A DNA stretch of 64,000 nucleotides, from contig NZ_HE978636.1 in NCBI RefSeq assembly GCF_000312105.1, positions 1,075,141 to 1,139,140 on the forward strand. Reading direction: 5' to 3'. The position numbers and the translations under genes were made by a program. Positions within the stretch are counted from its first letter, which is position 1. The number at the start of each line of letters is the position of its first letter. The notes under the pieces are model-generated. The model was not told the DNA's origin. It was given only the letters and a program-made list of their open reading frames with translations, and made no database searches. Positions 62,007 through 64,000 of this stretch are shown one piece after another. The stretch comes from Aeromicrobium massiliense JC14. Its GTDB lineage: Bacteria > Actinomycetota > Actinomycetes > Propionibacteriales > Nocardioidaceae.

Positions 62007-62881
62007 GCCTGTCGCCGCTGGTCTCGGGCCTGTACGACGACGCGTCGCTCTTCCCGCCGGGGAACGCGCCACTGCCCGAGGCCCTGGCCGCGCACGCCGT
62101 GCACGAGCGCGCGCCGCACGCGGACCTGGTCGGCACGTTCGTCCTGCCCGCCGCGCGCGTGGGCGAGCTGGCCGCCGAGCTGGCCGAGCGGCCGTTCCCG
62201 GGCGACCTGGTGCTCAGCCTGACCGTGCCGGACGTCGCACTGGCCGACGAGACGGTCGCCCGGGCCACCGCGCTGCCGGCGGTCTCGGTGGCCGCGGTCG
62301 AGGTGGTGGTGCCGCCGGGCCAGGACGTCGTCACCCTGCTCGCCGGGCTGGACGCGCTCGCGTCCCGCCGCCCGGGCCTGGACGTCTACGTCGAGGTGCC
62401 GCGCGACGAGCGTCGTCCGGCCGTCGTGGACGCCCTGGCCGGCACCCGGTACCGCGCGAAGCTGCGCACCGGCGGCGTCGTCGCGGACGCCCATCCCGAC
62501 GAGCGCGAGCTGGCGTCCGTCATCGACCTGCTGGTGCGCCGCGGCGTCCCGTTCAAGGCCACCGCGGGCCTGCACCACGCGGTGCGCCGCACCGACCCCG
62601 ACACCGGCTTCGAGCAGCACGGGTTCCTCAACGTGCTCGCGACCGTGGCCGCCGCGCAAGCCGGCGCCGACGTCTTCACGCTGACCGGCCTGCTGGCCGA
62701 GCGTGACGGCCGGGTGCTGGTCGAGCGGCTGACCGCGCTCGACGCCGAGGCGGCCGCCCGCCTGCGCGACGGCTTCCGCTCGCTCGGGTCGTGCAGCGTG
62801 GCCGAGCCGCTCGACGACCTGCTCGCGCTCGGCCTCGTGCCCGACTCGATCCCCCCGATCCCCGAAGGACGGCTCGCATGA
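62003..62881 (+). CDS. Protein of unknown function between hmgA and fahA
   Basis: 292-aa cytoplasmic protein that I do not recognise. It has no signal peptide, membrane segment or obvious nucleotide-binding loop. Alternating short strands and helices (e.g. PGDLVLSLTVPD, AVSVAAVEVVVPPGQ, GLDVYVEVPRDE, YRAKLRTGGVVAD, GVPFKATAGLHHAVRR, GFLNVLATVAAAQAGADV) suggest a TIM-barrel-like fold. Candidate functional residues are the KLRTGG lysine/arginine, KATAGLHH and a later QHG. It overlaps hmgA and fahA by 4 nt each (ATGA on both sides), so it is translated together with the pathway. It occupies the place expected for maleylacetoacetate isomerase; a role in that step is inference only. Confidence 0.75.
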   Translation: MSLSPLVSGLYDDASLFPPGNAPLPEALAAHAVHERAPHADLVGTFVLPAARVGELAAELAERPFPGDLVLSLTVPDVALADETVARATALPAVSVAAVEVVVPPGQDVVTLLAGLDALASRRPGLDVYVEVPRDERRPAVVDALAGTRYRAKLRTGGVVADAHPDERELASVIDLLVRRGVPFKATAGLHHAVRRTDPDTGFEQHGFLNVLATVAAAQAGADVFTLTGLLAERDGRVLVERLTALDAEAAARLRDGFRSLGSCSVAEPLDDLLALGLVPDSIPPIPEGRLA

Positions 62882-64000
62882 CCCGCATCGACATCCCGGA
62901 CGGCTCGTTGTTCGGGCTCGACAACCTGCCCTACGGCGTCTTCTCGACCGACGGCTCACATCCCCGCGTCGGCGTCCGGCTGGCCGACCGGGTCGTCGAC
63001 CTGGCCGTGCTGCTCGGTGACGACGTGTTCGCGTCGGCCTCGCTCAACGCGTTCATGGCCCAGGGCCGGTCGCGCTGGGACGCCGTCCGCGCCGACCTGG
63101 TCGCGCGCCTGGCCGGCGACCTGCCGGACGAGGCCGTGCACGCGCTGGCCGACGTCCGCCTGCACCTGCCGATCGAGGTGGCCGACTACGTCGACTACTA
63201 CGCCTCCGAGCACCACGCCTCGAACCTCGGCCGGCTGTTCCGTCCCGACTCCGAGCCGCTCATGCCCAACTGGAAGCACCTGCCGGTCGGCTACCACGGT
63301 CGCTCGTCCACGGTGGTCGTGTCGGGCGTCGACGTCGTGCGACCGTGCGGCCAGCGCAAGGCGCCGAGTGAGGACGCCCCGACGTTCGGCCCGTCGCGCC
63401 GGCTCGACATCGAGGCCGAGCTCGGCTTCGTCGTGGGCGCCGGCACCCAGATGGGCGAGGCCATCGGCACCGACGACTTCGCCGACCACTGCTTCGGCGT
63501 CGTGGTGCTCAACGACTGGTCGGCCCGCGACGTCCAGGCCTGGGAGTACGTGCCGCTCGGCCCCAACCTGGGCAAGTCGTTCGCCACGTCCATCTCGCCG
63601 TGGGTCGTGCCGCTCGCCGCGCTCGAGGCCGCCTGGATCCCGACGCCCGAGCAGGAGCCAGAGGTGCTGCCCTACCTGCGGGCCGAGCAGGCCTGGGGCC
63701 TGGACGTCGACCTCGAGGTCGAGTGGAACGGCGACGTCGTCAGCCGTCCGCCGTACGCGCAGATGTACTGGTCGCCGGCGCAGATGCTGGCCCACATGAC
63801 GGTCAACGGCGCCACCAGCCGCACCGGTGACCTGTTCGGCTCGGGCACCGTCTCGGGCCCCGAGAAGCACCAGCGCGGCGCGTTCATCGAGCTCACCTGG
63901 GGCGGCGCGGAGCCGGTCACGGTTTCGGGCGAGTCGCGCACCTTCCTCGAGGACGGCGACGAGGTCGCGATCTCGGCCACCGCGCCGGGCGTCGACGGCG
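62878..64000 (+). CDS. fahA: Fumarylacetoacetase (3' end outside window)
   Basis: 374 residues are visible, and the stop lies beyond base 64000. The enzyme hydrolyses fumarylacetoacetate to fumarate and acetoacetate, the last step of homogentisate degradation. Motifs are YVDYYASEHHASNLGRLFRP, NWKHLPVGYHGRSSTVVVSG (catalytic His region), LDIEAELGFVVGAGTQMGE and VVVLNDWSARDVQAWEYVPLG (metal-binding acids), and FATSISPWVVPL. The start ATG 62878 overlaps the preceding gene by 4 nt. Little more than the C-terminal end of a ~400-aa protein should be missing. Confidence 0.96.
   Translation, partial: MTRIDIPDGSLFGLDNLPYGVFSTDGSHPRVGVRLADRVVDLAVLLGDDVFASASLNAFMAQGRSRWDAVRADLVARLAGDLPDEAVHALADVRLHLPIEVADYVDYYASEHHASNLGRLFRPDSEPLMPNWKHLPVGYHGRSSTVVVSGVDVVRPCGQRKAPSEDAPTFGPSRRLDIEAELGFVVGAGTQMGEAIGTDDFADHCFGVVVLNDWSARDVQAWEYVPLGPNLGKSFATSISPWVVPLAALEAAWIPTPEQEPEVLPYLRAEQAWGLDVDLEVEWNGDVVSRPPYAQMYWSPAQMLAHMTVNGATSRTGDLFGSGTVSGPEKHQRGAFIELTWGGAEPVTVSGESRTFLEDGDEVAISATAPGVDG

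Noticed and set aside
50000-64000. Integrated phage or transposon carrying the catabolic genes
   Set aside because: No integrase, transposase, resolvase, att-like repeat or composition break is visible.

Overview
The window is high-GC DNA with dense, mostly co-directional genes, many GTG starts and 4-nt ATGA/GTGA stop-start overlaps. A lysine-rich topoisomerase I tail, DUF3151, PurS, a two-subunit YtfT/YjfF-type sugar permease and an AraBDA set all point to an actinobacterium. Gene content and order (topA-tmk-holB-secreted hydrolase, scattered pur genes, aromatic-acid catabolism) suggest a soil-type Nocardioidaceae-like organism (Nocardioides/Aeromicrobium group). That placement is inference and was not tested by any search.

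Layout. (1) 1-8.3 kb: GNAT acetyltransferase (cut by the window edge) and an MFS transporter on the minus strand, then topA, tmk, holB and a secreted alpha/beta hydrolase, which abuts a convergent chorismate mutase. (2) 8.3-8.9 kb: tRNA-Thr(CGT) followed by two tandem copies of its 3' part, each copy trailed by a strong hairpin. (3) 8.9-19.7 kb: a complete L-arabinose operon: binding protein, ATPase, two permeases, LacI regulator, araB, araD, araA, aldose epimerase. Two LacI-type operators lie in front. (4) 19.7-40.9 kb: housekeeping and metabolic genes: aminotransferase, VKOR-like protein, MFS, pyrE, TrmH-type methyltransferase, FAD oxidoreductase, class II aldolase, Fpg/Nei glycosylase, DUF3151, phospholipase D, a 5'-nucleotidase with Ig-like repeats, lipid kinase, purA, a small secreted membrane protein, purD, a membrane-anchored PI-PLC-like protein and purB. 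(5) 40.9-46.3 kb: tandem-domain Lrp regulator divergent from an NTF2-like protein, NCS1 permease, ureohydrolase and aldehyde dehydrogenase, a likely guanidino-compound/polyamine catabolic set. (6) 46.5-50.0 kb: purC, acyl-CoA ligase, purS-purQ. (7) 50.1-64 kb: three aromatic/alicyclic catabolic modules, each with its own regulator: LysR with benzoylformate decarboxylase and an AAHS transporter; IclR with NTF2-like, SDR, SDR, FAD dehydrogenase and MFS; MarR with homogentisate dioxygenase, an unknown 292-aa protein and fumarylacetoacetase (cut by the window edge).

The most interesting points are the IclR-controlled alicyclic-type pathway with twin operators just downstream of its promoter, the unrecognised gene between hmgA and fahA where a maleylacetoacetate isomerase would be expected, the tandem tRNA-Thr 3' fragments, and a recurring leaderless-promoter layout (TANNNT, 6-8 nt, start codon) that decides several start codons.
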